A stretch of 64,000 nt of DNA, from NCBI RefSeq assembly GCF_035271045.1, contig NZ_DATESC010000007.1:186001-250000 (forward strand), written 5' to 3'. Made by a program: the position numbers and the translations under genes. The notes beneath the pieces are model-generated. The model saw nothing but the letters and a program-made list of their open reading frames with translations, was not told the origin of the DNA and did no database searches. This DNA is from Marinospirillum sp035271045. GTDB lineage: Bacteria; Pseudomonadota; Gammaproteobacteria; Pseudomonadales; Halomonadaceae. Numbering within the stretch: the first letter of the stretch is position 1; every line of letters begins with the position of its first letter. Shown in pieces: positions 7,719 through 17,178 of the stretch.

Positions 7719-9359
7719 TTACCAATGATCCGGCACTAGCAAAGTATCACGCGCTTCAGCCGCCGTTGTTGGGTAATCCAAGGTATAATGCAAGCCTCGG
7801 CTTTCTTTACGCAGTTGTGCTGAGCGAATAATTAACTCAGCTACCGTTGCCAAGTTACGCAACTCTAATAAATCACTGCTAATGCGGTAGTTAGAATAAT
7901 AATCATGGATTTCAGACTGCAACAGCTTAATACGGTGCTGCGCCCTTTCTAAGCGTTTGTCCGTTCTTACAATGCCCACGTAATCCCACATAAAACGGCG
8001 AATCTCATCCCAATTATGGCTAATCACCACGTCTTCATCAGAATCAGTGACTTGACTTTCATCCCAAGCGTCTAACTTGGGCGGTTCTTTAAGATTAGGC
8101 AGTTTGCTTAATAAGTCTTCAGCCGTTAAACGCCCATAAACAACGCATTCCAACAGTGAATTACTGGCCATACGGTTAGCACCATGTAAGCCAGTAAACG
8201 CGCATTCACCTATGGCATACAGCCCTGCAATGTTGGTTTGTCCTTGGTGATTAGTAACAATGCCGCCACAGGTGTAATGGGCAGCAGGTACAACAGGCAG
8301 TGGCGCTTTAGTTATGTCGATGCCTAATTCTAAGCAGCGTTGATAAATGGTGGGAAAGTGTCCACGAATAAAATCTGCATCTTGGTGCGAAATGTCTAAA
8401 CAAACGTGATCTAAGCCAAGGCGTTTCATTTCATGGTCAATGGCACGCGCCACCACATCTCTGGGTGCTAATTCGCAGCGGGCATCAAAACGGTGCATAA
8501 AAGCTTCGCCGTTGGGTAGTGTTAACCGTGCTCCTTCGCCACGTAAAGCTTCGCTGATTAAAAAACTTTTAGCGCTGGGGTGATAAAGGCAAGTGGGGTG
8601 AAATTGATTAAACTCCATATTGGCAACCGAGCAACCTGCCCGCCACGCCATTGCAATGCCATCACCTGAACTACCATCAGGGTTAGAGGTATACAGGTAA
8701 ACTTTACTTGCACCCCCCGTTGCTAAAATCACTGCTTTGGCAGCAAACGCTTGTACTTTAGCCTGTTTAGTATCTAAAACATAAACGCCTACGCAAGCCT
8801 GTTCAGCTAAACCTAACTTATGACGGGTAATTAAATCAACGGCAAGGTGGTTTTCAAAAACATGAATATTGGAGTGCTGCTTAACCCTTGTGATTAAGGT
8901 TTCAGAAATGGCTAAGCCTGTTGCATCATCCGCGTGTAGAATACGCCGAAAGCTGTGCCCACCTTCACGGGTTAAATGGTAAGACAAGGGTGAGGCATCA
9001 TCGCCAGGCAGCAAAGGGTTATCGCTTGATGCTGACTTATGTTCAGCGGGTGTAAAAGGCACACCTTGGTCTATAAGCCATTGAATGCTATTGCGGCTTT
9101 CGTTTACTACTAGCTCAACCGTGTCGTGGTGACAAAGCCCTGCACCGGCGATAAGCGTGTCTTCAATGTGCGCTTCTAAAGAATCTTCTGGGTCAACAAC
9201 CGTGGCAATGCCGCCTTGTGCCCAACGGGTTGAACCTTGGTTTAGAGCAGCTTTGCTCAGCAGCGCCACTTTTTTTGTATTGGCTAGGTGCAGTGCTGCA
9301 GTCATCCCCGCTGCACCACTGCCAATAATAACAACATCAAACCGCTGAGAAACAGGCAT
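7719..9359 (-). CDS. nadB: L-aspartate oxidase
   Basis: Flavoenzyme that oxidises L-aspartate to iminoaspartate, the first step of de novo NAD synthesis; NadA then makes quinolinate. The product has 546 residues. The FAD-binding motif IIGSGAAGMTAALHLA is at about 11-26. Conserved active-site segments include GSTRWAQGGIA, EGGHSFRRILHADDATG, MEFNQFHPTCLYHP, LRGEGA and VVPAAHYTCGGI. The C-terminal helical domain is present, so the gene is full length. It is divergent from rpoE, as nadB commonly is in gammaproteobacteria. Confidence 0.98.
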   Translation of the reverse strand: MPVSQRFDVVIIGSGAAGMTAALHLANTKKVALLSKAALNQGSTRWAQGGIATVVDPEDSLEAHIEDTLIAGAGLCHHDTVELVVNESRNSIQWLIDQGVPFTPAEHKSASSDNPLLPGDDASPLSYHLTREGGHSFRRILHADDATGLAISETLITRVKQHSNIHVFENHLAVDLITRHKLGLAEQACVGVYVLDTKQAKVQAFAAKAVILATGGASKVYLYTSNPDGSSGDGIAMAWRAGCSVANMEFNQFHPTCLYHPSAKSFLISEALRGEGARLTLPNGEAFMHRFDARCELAPRDVVARAIDHEMKRLGLDHVCLDISHQDADFIRGHFPTIYQRCLELGIDITKAPLPVVPAAHYTCGGIVTNHQGQTNIAGLYAIGECAFTGLHGANRMASNSLLECVVYGRLTAEDLLSKLPNLKEPPKLDAWDESQVTDSDEDVVISHNWDEIRRFMWDYVGIVRTDKRLERAQHRIKLLQSEIHDYYSNYRISSDLLELRNLATVAELIIRSAQLRKESRGLHYTLDYPTTAAEARDTLLVPDHW

Positions 9360-9509
9360 AAGGTAGAAATCCTTAATTAAAAATGCTTATTGTTCAATGC
9401 GCTTTAGCGCTTTTTGAGAAAGCTTAGCCGTGCTAAGGTATAGCGATTTTGACCTCTCTGGCAAGTCTTGATCCTTCGATTGGTTTGCGTAATGACTTGG
9501 AGTTCCTGA

Positions 9510-10106
9510 ATGACGAGCGCAAGGGAAACAGACCAGCGATTGGTCGAACGTGTTCAAAAGGGCGATAAACGTGCTTTTGATCTTTTGGTAAAGAAATATC
9601 AACACAAAATTATTGCGCTGATAGGACGCTATGTAAACGATCACCACGAACAGCAAGACGTTGCTCAAGAAGCTTTTGTTAAGGCTTACCGTGCATTAAA
9701 TAATTTTCGGGCTGAAAGTGCGTTTTATACTTGGCTATACCGTATTGCCATTAATACTGCAAAAAATCACTTGGTTTCAAGAGGGCGGCGACCACCAGGA
9801 ACGGATGTTGATATTGAAGATGCAGAAAATTTCAGCTTTTTTGATGGCATGAGTGACAACGCTTCACCTGAAGCCAATTTGATGCGTGATGAATTAGAAG
9901 AGCGCATTTTTGCGACCCTTGCACAACTGCCTGATGATTTAAAAACAGCGCTTAGTTTGCGAGAGTTTGAAGGTTTAAGCTATGAAGAAATTGCTGAAAT
10001 TATGCAGTGTCCGGTCGGCACGGTTAGATCAAGAATTTTTCGTGCGCGTGAAGCTATCGACAAGGCGATAGCGCCTTTAGTGAAATCGGTGGATGCTAAG
10101 CATTAG
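9510..10106 (+). CDS. rpoE: Envelope-stress sigma factor sigma-E (RpoE/AlgU)
   Basis: Extracytoplasmic-function sigma factor controlling the outer-membrane and periplasmic stress regulon. It has 198 residues. Region 2 holds DVAQEAFVKAYRALNNFRAESAFYTWLY (about 50-77), with region 2.4 reading into IAINTAKNHL. Region 4 carries the helix-turn-helix around GLSYEEIAEIMQCPVGTVRSRI (about 155-176). The ATG follows TTGGAG. The next genes encode its anti-sigma factor, RseC and a MucD-type protease, so identity is secure. I saw no convincing sigma-E consensus promoter in the short nadB-rpoE gap. Confidence 0.98.
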   Translation: MTSARETDQRLVERVQKGDKRAFDLLVKKYQHKIIALIGRYVNDHHEQQDVAQEAFVKAYRALNNFRAESAFYTWLYRIAINTAKNHLVSRGRRPPGTDVDIEDAENFSFFDGMSDNASPEANLMRDELEERIFATLAQLPDDLKTALSLREFEGLSYEEIAEIMQCPVGTVRSRIFRAREAIDKAIAPLVKSVDAKH

Positions 10107-10231
10107 CAATGGCTGATAAATACACACAAAATTTACAAGGTTTTTTTAATATTTAATAAAACCAAATGGATGACTCGCTGTCTAGGATAGAACCACAAGC
10201 ATGATCGTTTATTCTTAATGAGGTATCTGGC

Positions 10232-10882
10232 ATGACAGAAAAGCTACACCAGTCTCTTTCTTCTATTATGGATGGCGCTGGTGATGACTTGGAGCTGCCG
10301 CGCTTATTGAATACTATGCAGGCATCGCCCCAAATTAATGATGAGTTAAGTGCTAAGTGGCGTCGCTATCACTTGGCACAAGGGGTGTTACGTAGTGAAT
10401 TGCGTGGAACAAAACATCCAAAAGCCGCTCAATTTGATATTTCAGCAGCGGTTATGCAACAAATAGACGATGAAAATTTAAGTTGCACTGCTGCGAACTT
10501 TACGCAAGAGTCGGGGCATAAACCAGCATCGGGTCATAAACCAGAGTCGGGTCAATGGTGGCGTGGTGCAGCGTTAGCCGCTTCAGTTGCTTTGTTAGTC
10601 ATTACCGGCACACAAATTTATAACATCAATCAAGAAAGCGAAGGTTCAGCGCCTGCTTTTGCAGTGCAAGAATTTGTAACACCCATGACTCGGCCGATAA
10701 TAGAAACCAGTCATGTAGCTTCTGATTGCCAATCACCGCTATTTTCAGGTGTTGCTATTATTAACCTGCCTATTGAAATGTCGCAACGCAAACCTTGTAG
10801 CAACAACATTCAAACTTTTTCACCCTTATTAAATGCTCAGCAATCTAAGCAACAAGGCATTACCCCTGTCTCGTCACGTTAA
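10232..10882 (+). CDS. rseA: Anti-sigma-E factor RseA (MucA)
   Basis: Single-pass inner-membrane protein that holds sigma-E until stress triggers its stepwise proteolysis. It has 216 residues. The N-terminal cytoplasmic domain (about 1-70) shows the family pattern SSIMDGAGDDLELPRLL and WRRYHLAQGVLR. A transmembrane helix lies at about 112-130 (GAALAASVALLVITGTQI), followed by a short periplasmic domain. Between them is a six-residue repeat, ESGHKP/ASGHKP/ESGQ. It lies 125 bp after rpoE and 19 bp before rseC. No rseB gene follows it. Confidence 0.93.
   Translation: MTEKLHQSLSSIMDGAGDDLELPRLLNTMQASPQINDELSAKWRRYHLAQGVLRSELRGTKHPKAAQFDISAAVMQQIDDENLSCTAANFTQESGHKPASGHKPESGQWWRGAALAASVALLVITGTQIYNINQESEGSAPAFAVQEFVTPMTRPIIETSHVASDCQSPLFSGVAIINLPIEMSQRKPCSNNIQTFSPLLNAQQSKQQGITPVSSR
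10508..10555 (+). repeat. 18-bp in-frame tandem repeat in rseA
   Basis: Two full copies and one partial copy of an 18-bp unit encode ESGHKP, ASGHKP and ESGQ in the linker just before the RseA membrane helix. The unit keeps frame, so copy-number change would lengthen the linker without breaking the gene. Confidence 0.85.
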
Positions 10883-10901
10883 TCATTAGGAAAAACATGA
10901 G

Positions 10902-11363
10902 ATGACTTGGGTTACACAAGAAGCCGAAGTGCTTACCCACTCAACTAAAGGTCAAGTGGAAGTGAAAGCCTGTACTTCCCAAGGTTGTGGTTCGTGCCGT
11001 TTAGCCAGTCGTTGTGGGCAAGGTTTATTATCACGCTGGTTGTTACGGCGAACGCCTAGTATTACTTTACAAACCGAGCTGCTGTTACAACCTGGCGACC
11101 GTGTGTTACTGGGTTTAGAAGCCAGCCAATTAAATGTTGCTGCATTGTTGCAATTTTTACTACCCTTGCTGACTTTACTAGCGGCTGCCATGTTAGCGGA
11201 GTTTTTAGGTGTAACAGCAGGCTTTAAGCTTTTTTTAATGGCGTTAACGGGTTTAGCCGGTGGTTTATTGTTAGCCAGGCGATTGGCTACTGCCAGCCCA
11301 TTTAAACTTTTACGTCAGTTAAACCCTTCCATTTCACCCTTCCCTAATAAGAATCGGAGCTAA
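10902..11363 (+). CDS. rseC: RseC/MucC family protein
   Basis: Inner-membrane protein of the sigma-E operon; homologues modulate sigma-E and also affect electron transfer (RnfABCDGE/SoxR reduction). It has 153 residues. The N-terminal soluble part has the conserved cysteine set in CTSQGCGSC and SRC (about 25-40), which could bind a metal or Fe-S centre. Two hydrophobic helices follow at about 82-101 and 107-125. It lies 19 bp after rseA and 3 bp before the mucD-type gene, so it is part of the operon. Confidence 0.92.
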   Translation: MTWVTQEAEVLTHSTKGQVEVKACTSQGCGSCRLASRCGQGLLSRWLLRRTPSITLQTELLLQPGDRVLLGLEASQLNVAALLQFLLPLLTLLAAAMLAEFLGVTAGFKLFLMALTGLAGGLLLARRLATASPFKLLRQLNPSISPFPNKNRS

Positions 11364-11366
11364 CCT

Positions 11367-12773
11367 ATGCTCAGTAAAAAAACTGCGTTTCAAGCTTTAT
11401 CCTTCACTTTATTACTTGCTTGCTCTTTGTTGGCGTCGGCGGCTAATTTACCTGATTTTACGCAACTGGTTGAAAAAGCCGCACCTGCGGTTGTCAACAT
11501 TAGCACGACACAACAAGTGCAAAAACGCACCTCACGGATTCCACAAGAAGTTCCTGAAATTTTTCGCCACTTTTTTGGTGAAATGCCAGAAGGGTTTGAG
11601 CAAGAACCTTCAAAAAAACATCAACAATCGTTAGGTTCGGGATTTATTATTTCTGAAGATGGTTATATTTTGACCAATAATCACGTTATCGAAAATGCTG
11701 ATGAAATTATGGTGCGTTTAAACGATCGGCGTGAATTGGTTGCTGAGCTGATTGGTAGCGATCCTTCCAGCGACCTTGCTTTACTAAAAGTAAAGGCTAA
11801 AGGCTTACCAGTAGTAAAAATGGGTAACTCTGACCAGTTAAAAGTTGGCGAATGGGTGCTGGCAATTGGTTCACCTTTTGGTTTTGATTATTCAGTAACC
11901 GCCGGTATTGTCAGCGCGAAAGGACGTTCGTTACCCAACGAAACTTATGTGCCTTTTATTCAAACCGATGTGGCGATTAACCCAGGTAATTCAGGTGGGC
12001 CGCTGTTTAATCTAAATGGCGAAGTGGTAGGGATTAACTCACAAATTTATACCCGTTCAGGTGGCTTTATGGGCTTGTCTTTTGCCATTCCCATGCAAGT
12101 TGCGTTTGATGTTGCTGAACAGTTAAAAAGTCAAGGGCGAGTCAGTCGTGGTTGGTTAGGCGTTGCTATTCAAGATGTTAACCGTGATTTGGCAGAATCT
12201 TTTGGGCTAGAAAAGCCACAAGGTGCTTTGGTGGCTAACGTTGACCCAGAAGGCCCTGGTGCTAAAGGTGGCTTAATTGCTGGTGATATTATTTTGCAAG
12301 TCAATGGAAAAACCATTAATACCTCGTCAGACTTACCACCGACCGTCGGGCGTATTCGTCCTGGCGAAAAAGGACGGTTTGTCGTCATGCGTAATGGTTC
12401 ACGTAAAACACTCAATATTGCTGTTGGTGAGCGTCCCAATGCCCCTCAAGTTGGTAATCAAATCGGTGGTGCTACATCAGCTCCCATCGCTGCTGACCGA
12501 TTAGGCTTAAAGGTTGAGATTGTACCTACTGCTTTAAAAGAGCGCTGGTTTGTTGATAACGGCGTGCAAATCACCGAAGTTAGTGCAGACAGCGCTGCGG
12601 CGATTGCAGGTTTACGTCAAGGTGATGTGCTGGTGTCGATTGCCGGTAAAGAAATTACTAGCCCTATGCAATTTGGCAATCTAGTTAAAGCATTGCCTAC
12701 TAATCAATCATTAGCGGTTCGATTGGTTAGACGTGGTAGCCCATTATTTGTGGCATTACGCATTAACGATTAG
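11367..12773 (+). CDS. mucD: Periplasmic serine protease, DegP/MucD type
   Basis: HtrA-family protease and chaperone that clears misfolded envelope proteins. It has 468 residues with a signal peptide (cleavage near LASAANLPD). The trypsin-like domain shows the catalytic triad: His in LTNNHVIENA, Asp in SSDLALLKV and Ser in NPGNSGGPLFN. Two PDZ domains follow, near residues 265-350 and 375-460. Length and two PDZ domains fit DegP/MucD rather than single-PDZ DegS. It is the last gene of rpoE-rseA-rseC-mucD, as in pseudomonads. Confidence 0.96.
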   Translation: MLSKKTAFQALSFTLLLACSLLASAANLPDFTQLVEKAAPAVVNISTTQQVQKRTSRIPQEVPEIFRHFFGEMPEGFEQEPSKKHQQSLGSGFIISEDGYILTNNHVIENADEIMVRLNDRRELVAELIGSDPSSDLALLKVKAKGLPVVKMGNSDQLKVGEWVLAIGSPFGFDYSVTAGIVSAKGRSLPNETYVPFIQTDVAINPGNSGGPLFNLNGEVVGINSQIYTRSGGFMGLSFAIPMQVAFDVAEQLKSQGRVSRGWLGVAIQDVNRDLAESFGLEKPQGALVANVDPEGPGAKGGLIAGDIILQVNGKTINTSSDLPPTVGRIRPGEKGRFVVMRNGSRKTLNIAVGERPNAPQVGNQIGGATSAPIAADRLGLKVEIVPTALKERWFVDNGVQITEVSADSAAAIAGLRQGDVLVSIAGKEITSPMQFGNLVKALPTNQSLAVRLVRRGSPLFVALRIND

Positions 12774-12910
12774 CCACATTAATAACTAGCACTTGACTGC
12801 TAGCATTTCTTTGCTATCGCTTATCAGGTAAACTTTAGCGCACTTTTTTCGGGTATGTGACCTAGCCTAACCTGGTCGCGCTACCTTCAATGTTTTTTGT
12901 CTGAATTTCG

Positions 12911-14722
12911 ATGCAGGTGAACGTGAATAGTCTTAAACATATTCGTAACTTTTCCATCATCGCCCACATCGATCATGGTAAATCTACTCTGGCAGACCGC
13001 TTTATTCAATTTTGTGAAGGGTTAAGCGACAGAGAAATGAAACAGCAGGTGCTCGATTCAATGGATCTTGAGCGCGAGCGTGGCATAACAATTAAAGCCC
13101 AAAGTGTAACGCTTAACTACACCTCTTTAGCAGGTGAAACTTATCAGCTTAACTTTATCGACACACCAGGCCACGTAGACTTCTCTTATGAAGTTTCGCG
13201 TTCTTTAGCGGCTTGTGAAGGTGCTTTGTTAGTGGTTGATGCCGGTCAGGGCGTAGAAGCCCAATCGGTTGCTAATTGCTACACAGCCATAGAGCAAGGC
13301 TTGGAAGTGGTTCCCATTTTAAATAAGATGGATTTACCCCAAGCCGACCCCGACCGTGTAGCACAAGAAATTGAAGACGTTATTGGCATAGATGCCACCG
13401 ATGCAGTGCGCTGTTCGGCTAAAAGCGGCCTAGGCATTCAAGATGTGGTCGAGCGATTAATAACGCAAATCCCACCACCAGAAGGTGATATTGATGCGCC
13501 CTTACAAGCGCTGATTGTCGACTCTTGGTTTGATAACTACCTAGGCGTGGTTTCTTTGCTGCGTATTAAAAACGGTACGCTGAAAAAAGGCGACAAGATT
13601 TTAATTAAGTCCACAGGTAGAACTTGGGATGCTACGGGTGTAGGTATTTTCACACCTAAGCGAGTTGAAACTGGCAGCCTAAAAGCCGGTGAAGTGGGTT
13701 ATTTAGTTTCAGGCATTAAAGAAATTCATGGTGCGCCAGTCGGCGATACTATTACACACGCTAAAACGCCTGATGTAGCGCGTTTACCTGGTTTTAAGAA
13801 GGTTTCGCCGCAAGTTTATGCCGGATTATTTCCAGTATCGGCTGAAGATTTTGAAGAGTTCCGCGATGCGTTAGATAAGCTATCACTCAACGATGCTTCG
13901 CTATTTTTTGAACCCGATAGCTCAGAAGCGTTAGGTTTTGGTTTCCGTTGTGGCTTTTTAGGTATGCTGCACATGGAAATTGTGCAAGAACGCCTAGAGC
14001 GAGAATATAACCTTGATTTATTAACAACTGCGCCAACCGTTAGTTATGAAGTAGTTATGAAAAATGGTGATGTGCTAAAAGTTGATAATCCGACGCATAT
14101 GCCAGACCCTGCGGGTATTGCTGAAATGCGTGAACCCATTGCGCGTTGCACTATTTTAACGCCACAAGATATGGTGGGTGCGTGCATTACTTTGTGTACC
14201 GAAAAACGTGGACATCAAGTAGAAATGCTTTACTTGGGCAACCAAGTGCAGTTGGTGTATGACATTCCTTTAGCTGAAGTGGTATTAGACTTTTTTGACC
14301 GCTTAAAATCTGCTTCACGGGGATTTGCATCCTTAGAATACAGTTTTAATCGTTTTGAACCTGCTAGTCTGGCCCGTTTAGACGTGTTAATTAATGGCGA
14401 AAAAGTAGATGCGTTAGCTTTAATTGTTCACCGCGACTTAGCCGTTGGTAAAGGACGCAGCCTAGTCGAAAAAATGCAAGAGCTGATTCCACGGCAAATG
14501 TTTGATGTGGCGATTCAAGCCGCTTTAGGTGGGCAAATTATTGCGCGTTCTACGGTAAAAGCATTGCGTAAAAATGTCATCGCTAAATGTTATGGTGGTG
14601 ATGCGAGCCGTAAGAAAAAACTGCTAGAAAAACAAAAGGCGGGTAAAAAACGGATGAAGCAGGTTGGGCGAGTGGAAATTCCACAAGAGGCTTTCCTTGC
14701 AGTTTTGCAGGTTGATAACTAG
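12911..14722 (+). CDS. lepA: Elongation factor 4 (LepA)
   Basis: Ribosome-associated translational GTPase that back-translocates or helps ribosome assembly and initiation. It has 603 residues. G motifs: HIDHGKSTLADR (G1), the switch I segment RGITIKAQ, DTPGHVDF (G3) and NKMDLP (G4). The characteristic C-terminal domain includes the basic segment AKCYGGDASRKKKLLEKQK. It is first in the lepA-lepB-rnc-era-recO-pdxJ run, preceded by a 137-bp gap after mucD that should hold a promoter, though none is obvious. Confidence 0.99.
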   Translation: MQVNVNSLKHIRNFSIIAHIDHGKSTLADRFIQFCEGLSDREMKQQVLDSMDLERERGITIKAQSVTLNYTSLAGETYQLNFIDTPGHVDFSYEVSRSLAACEGALLVVDAGQGVEAQSVANCYTAIEQGLEVVPILNKMDLPQADPDRVAQEIEDVIGIDATDAVRCSAKSGLGIQDVVERLITQIPPPEGDIDAPLQALIVDSWFDNYLGVVSLLRIKNGTLKKGDKILIKSTGRTWDATGVGIFTPKRVETGSLKAGEVGYLVSGIKEIHGAPVGDTITHAKTPDVARLPGFKKVSPQVYAGLFPVSAEDFEEFRDALDKLSLNDASLFFEPDSSEALGFGFRCGFLGMLHMEIVQERLEREYNLDLLTTAPTVSYEVVMKNGDVLKVDNPTHMPDPAGIAEMREPIARCTILTPQDMVGACITLCTEKRGHQVEMLYLGNQVQLVYDIPLAEVVLDFFDRLKSASRGFASLEYSFNRFEPASLARLDVLINGEKVDALALIVHRDLAVGKGRSLVEKMQELIPRQMFDVAIQAALGGQIIARSTVKALRKNVIAKCYGGDASRKKKLLEKQKAGKKRMKQVGRVEIPQEAFLAVLQVDN

Positions 14723-14736
14723 GAACTTAATCACTT

Positions 14737-15582
14737 ATGCATCTGGATTTCTCACTTATCCTAGTCGTAGCAACCCTGGTAACAGGGTTGGTTTGGCTGT
14801 TAGACAAGTTAGTCTTTAAAAAACGTCGGGTCGCCAATAGCTTCCATCAAAAAAAACCGGGTGTTGTGGTGGAGTATGCCAATTCATTTTTTCCAGTGTT
14901 GGCATTGGTTTTAGTTTTGCGTTCGTTTTTATTTGAACCTTTTCAAATTCCATCCGGTTCTATGCTGCCTACGCTGAAAATTGGTGATTTTATTCTGGTT
15001 AATAAATTTAGCTATGGCGTGCGTTTGCCGGTTGTTAATACCCGAATAATTCCCGTTAATAATCCCAAGCCTGGCGATGTTGTTGTTTTTCGTTACCCTT
15101 TGGATAAACGTTTAAATTACATTAAGCGCGTTGTTGGTGTTGCCGGTGACAAAATCAGTTACCACAACAGCACCTTGCACATTAATGGTCAAGCCGTTAA
15201 GCGTGAACTGTTAGCAAAAAACACTGTTGAGTCACCTAAAGAAGAGTTATGGCAAGAACAACTAGGTGAAGCGATTTATTCGGTTTATAACTACCCAACG
15301 CCTACTTATAATTTTCCAGAAATAACCGTACCTGAAGGCTATTATTTTGTGATGGGTGATAACCGTGATCACAGTAACGATAGCCGTTTTTGGTGCCAAG
15401 CCCAGCCACAAAATGAAACCGGTTGTTTAATTATTCCAGGTTATATTAATGACCGTGGTGCGCCGCTGGTCATGGGTTTTGTTGCTGAAGAAAACTTAGT
15501 GGGTCGCGCTTTTGCCGTGTGGATGCATTGGCCAGAACTGTTGAGCTTGCCACAATTTAGTGCGATCCGCACAATCGAGTAA
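14737..15582 (+). CDS. lepB: Signal peptidase I
   Basis: Membrane-anchored endopeptidase that removes signal peptides from Sec and Tat substrates. It has 281 residues. Two N-terminal membrane helices (about 4-24 and 52-70) are followed by the S26 catalytic domain: nucleophile Ser in PSGSMLPTL, the general-base Lys in LNYIKRVVG, and the box E motif GDNRDHSNDSR. It sits 14 bp after lepA, the classical lepAB operon. Confidence 0.98.
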   Translation: MHLDFSLILVVATLVTGLVWLLDKLVFKKRRVANSFHQKKPGVVVEYANSFFPVLALVLVLRSFLFEPFQIPSGSMLPTLKIGDFILVNKFSYGVRLPVVNTRIIPVNNPKPGDVVVFRYPLDKRLNYIKRVVGVAGDKISYHNSTLHINGQAVKRELLAKNTVESPKEELWQEQLGEAIYSVYNYPTPTYNFPEITVPEGYYFVMGDNRDHSNDSRFWCQAQPQNETGCLIIPGYINDRGAPLVMGFVAEENLVGRAFAVWMHWPELLSLPQFSAIRTIE

Positions 15583-15587
15583 TTTGA

Positions 15588-16271
15588 GTGAAAGAAAACC
15601 TGAAACCATTAATTAGGGCGATAGGCCATACGTTTAACGACCCAGCCCTACTCATTTTAGCGTTAACTCACCGCAGCTTTAGTAATAATAACAATGAACG
15701 TCTAGAGTTTTTAGGTGATTCAATTGTTAATTTTATTATCGCTGAAGACCTGTATCAGCGTTTTACACAAGCACGCGAAGGGCAGTTATCACGCCTACGT
15801 GCGCGTCAAGTAAAAGGCATCACACTTGCCGAAGTTGCTAGGGAGTTTAATCTAGGTGATTACCTGCGCCTTGGATCAGGCGAACTTAAAAGTGGCGGTT
15901 GGCGACGCGAATCCATTCTTGCTGATGCACTTGAAGCCGTTATCGGGGCTATTTACCTTGATGCAGGCATGGACGTTGCTAAAGAGCGCATTTTAAGCTG
16001 GTTCGCGGTGCGTTTAGATGCCATGAGCTTAAATGATACTCAAAAAGATCCAAAAACGCGGCTGCAAGAATATTTACAATCGCGTCAAAAACCCTTGCCT
16101 ATCTACGATGTTATTCACGTTGAAGGCGAAGCCCACGCACAAATGTTTACCGTTGAATGCGTGATTGAACAATTAGATTATCGACCCCTAGGCATAGGTT
16201 CTAGTCGTCGATTTGCCGAGCAAGAAGCCGCTGAAAAGGTTTTGCAGGCATTAGAGGTTAAAGTTAAATGA
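15588..16271 (+). CDS. rnc: Ribonuclease III
   Basis: Double-strand RNA endonuclease that processes rRNA precursors and many mRNAs. It has 227 residues. The catalytic signature ERLEFLGDS is near residue 38, with further acidic residues in LADALEAVIGAIYLD near 110-125. The C-terminal dsRNA-binding domain begins KDPKTRLQEYLQ. I take the GTG at 15588 as start because it lies 5 bp after lepB and gives normal length. The stop overlaps the era start (ATGA), implying coupled translation. Confidence 0.98.
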   Translation: MKENLKPLIRAIGHTFNDPALLILALTHRSFSNNNNERLEFLGDSIVNFIIAEDLYQRFTQAREGQLSRLRARQVKGITLAEVAREFNLGDYLRLGSGELKSGGWRRESILADALEAVIGAIYLDAGMDVAKERILSWFAVRLDAMSLNDTQKDPKTRLQEYLQSRQKPLPIYDVIHVEGEAHAQMFTVECVIEQLDYRPLGIGSSRRFAEQEAAEKVLQALEVKVK

Positions 16272-17173
16272 GTATTAGTCGCTGTGGTTATGTTGCCCTT
16301 GTTGGTCGCCCGAATGTCGGTAAATCAACGTTACTAAACCGTATTCTAGGTCAAAAAATAAGCATTACCTGTAAAAAACCCCAAACCACCCGTCACCAAA
16401 TTATGGGAATTCACACGGAAGATGATGTACAAACCATTTACGTTGATACCCCCGGTATGCACGTTGCTGAAGGCACACGCGATAAAGCCATTAACCACTA
16501 TATGAATGATGCCGCTAAACAAGCTTTGCGTGATGTTGATGTTGCCGTGTTTTTAATTGATCGTACTAAATGGATGCCAGAAGATCAGTTGGTTTTAGAG
16601 CGCTTAACTTACCTAGAATGTCCGGTTATTTTAGCGATTAATAAGGTGGATTGGTTGGACGATAAAAGTACGCTGCTGCCTTTTATTGAAGACGTTAGCA
16701 AAAAACATGATTTTGCCGCCATTGTGCCTATTTCTGCTTTAAGCGGTAAAAAAGTGAATACTTTAGTGCATGAAATTGAAAAGCGTTTACCTGAAGGCGA
16801 GCACTTTTACCCAGAAGACCAAGTGACGGATCGTAGCCTGCGTTTTCTAGCCTCTGAACTGGTTAGAGAAAAAATCATGCGTCAGCTAGGTGAAGAGTTG
16901 CCCTATTCAGTGACTGTTGAAATAGAGCAGTTCAAGCAAGAAGGCCGTATCTTGCACATTCATGCCTTGATTTTAGTCGAGCGAGAAGGTCAGCGAAAAA
17001 TTATTATTGGCGACAAAGGTAATCAATTAAAACTGATTGGGCGCGATGCCCGTTTAGATATGGAAAAAGCTTTTGAAACCAAAATTATGCTTAACCTTTG
17101 GGTTAAAGTTAAAAGTAACTGGTCAGACGATGCCCGTGCGTTAAAAAGCCTAGGTTACACTGGGTTAGATTAA
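16268..17173 (+). CDS. era: GTPase Era
   Basis: Essential GTPase that binds 16S rRNA near its 3' end during 30S assembly. It has 301 residues: G1 GRPNVGKSTLLN, G2 region KKPQTTRHQ, G3 DTPGMH, G4 NKVD. The C-terminal KH domain carries IIGDKGNQLKLIG. It starts 4 nt inside rnc (ATGA overlap), the conserved rnc-era coupling. Confidence 0.99.
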   Translation: MSISRCGYVALVGRPNVGKSTLLNRILGQKISITCKKPQTTRHQIMGIHTEDDVQTIYVDTPGMHVAEGTRDKAINHYMNDAAKQALRDVDVAVFLIDRTKWMPEDQLVLERLTYLECPVILAINKVDWLDDKSTLLPFIEDVSKKHDFAAIVPISALSGKKVNTLVHEIEKRLPEGEHFYPEDQVTDRSLRFLASELVREKIMRQLGEELPYSVTVEIEQFKQEGRILHIHALILVEREGQRKIIIGDKGNQLKLIGRDARLDMEKAFETKIMLNLWVKVKSNWSDDARALKSLGYTGLD

Positions 17174-17178
17174 TACCC

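Noticed and set aside
9360..9509. Sigma-E autoregulatory promoter upstream of rpoE
   Set aside because: No GAACTT-N16-TCTGA-like match could be found in the gap.
9387..9668. 93-residue minus-strand frame across the nadB-rpoE gap
   Set aside because: It is antisense to the rpoE start, has no ribosome-binding site and has no recognisable motif; a shadow frame.
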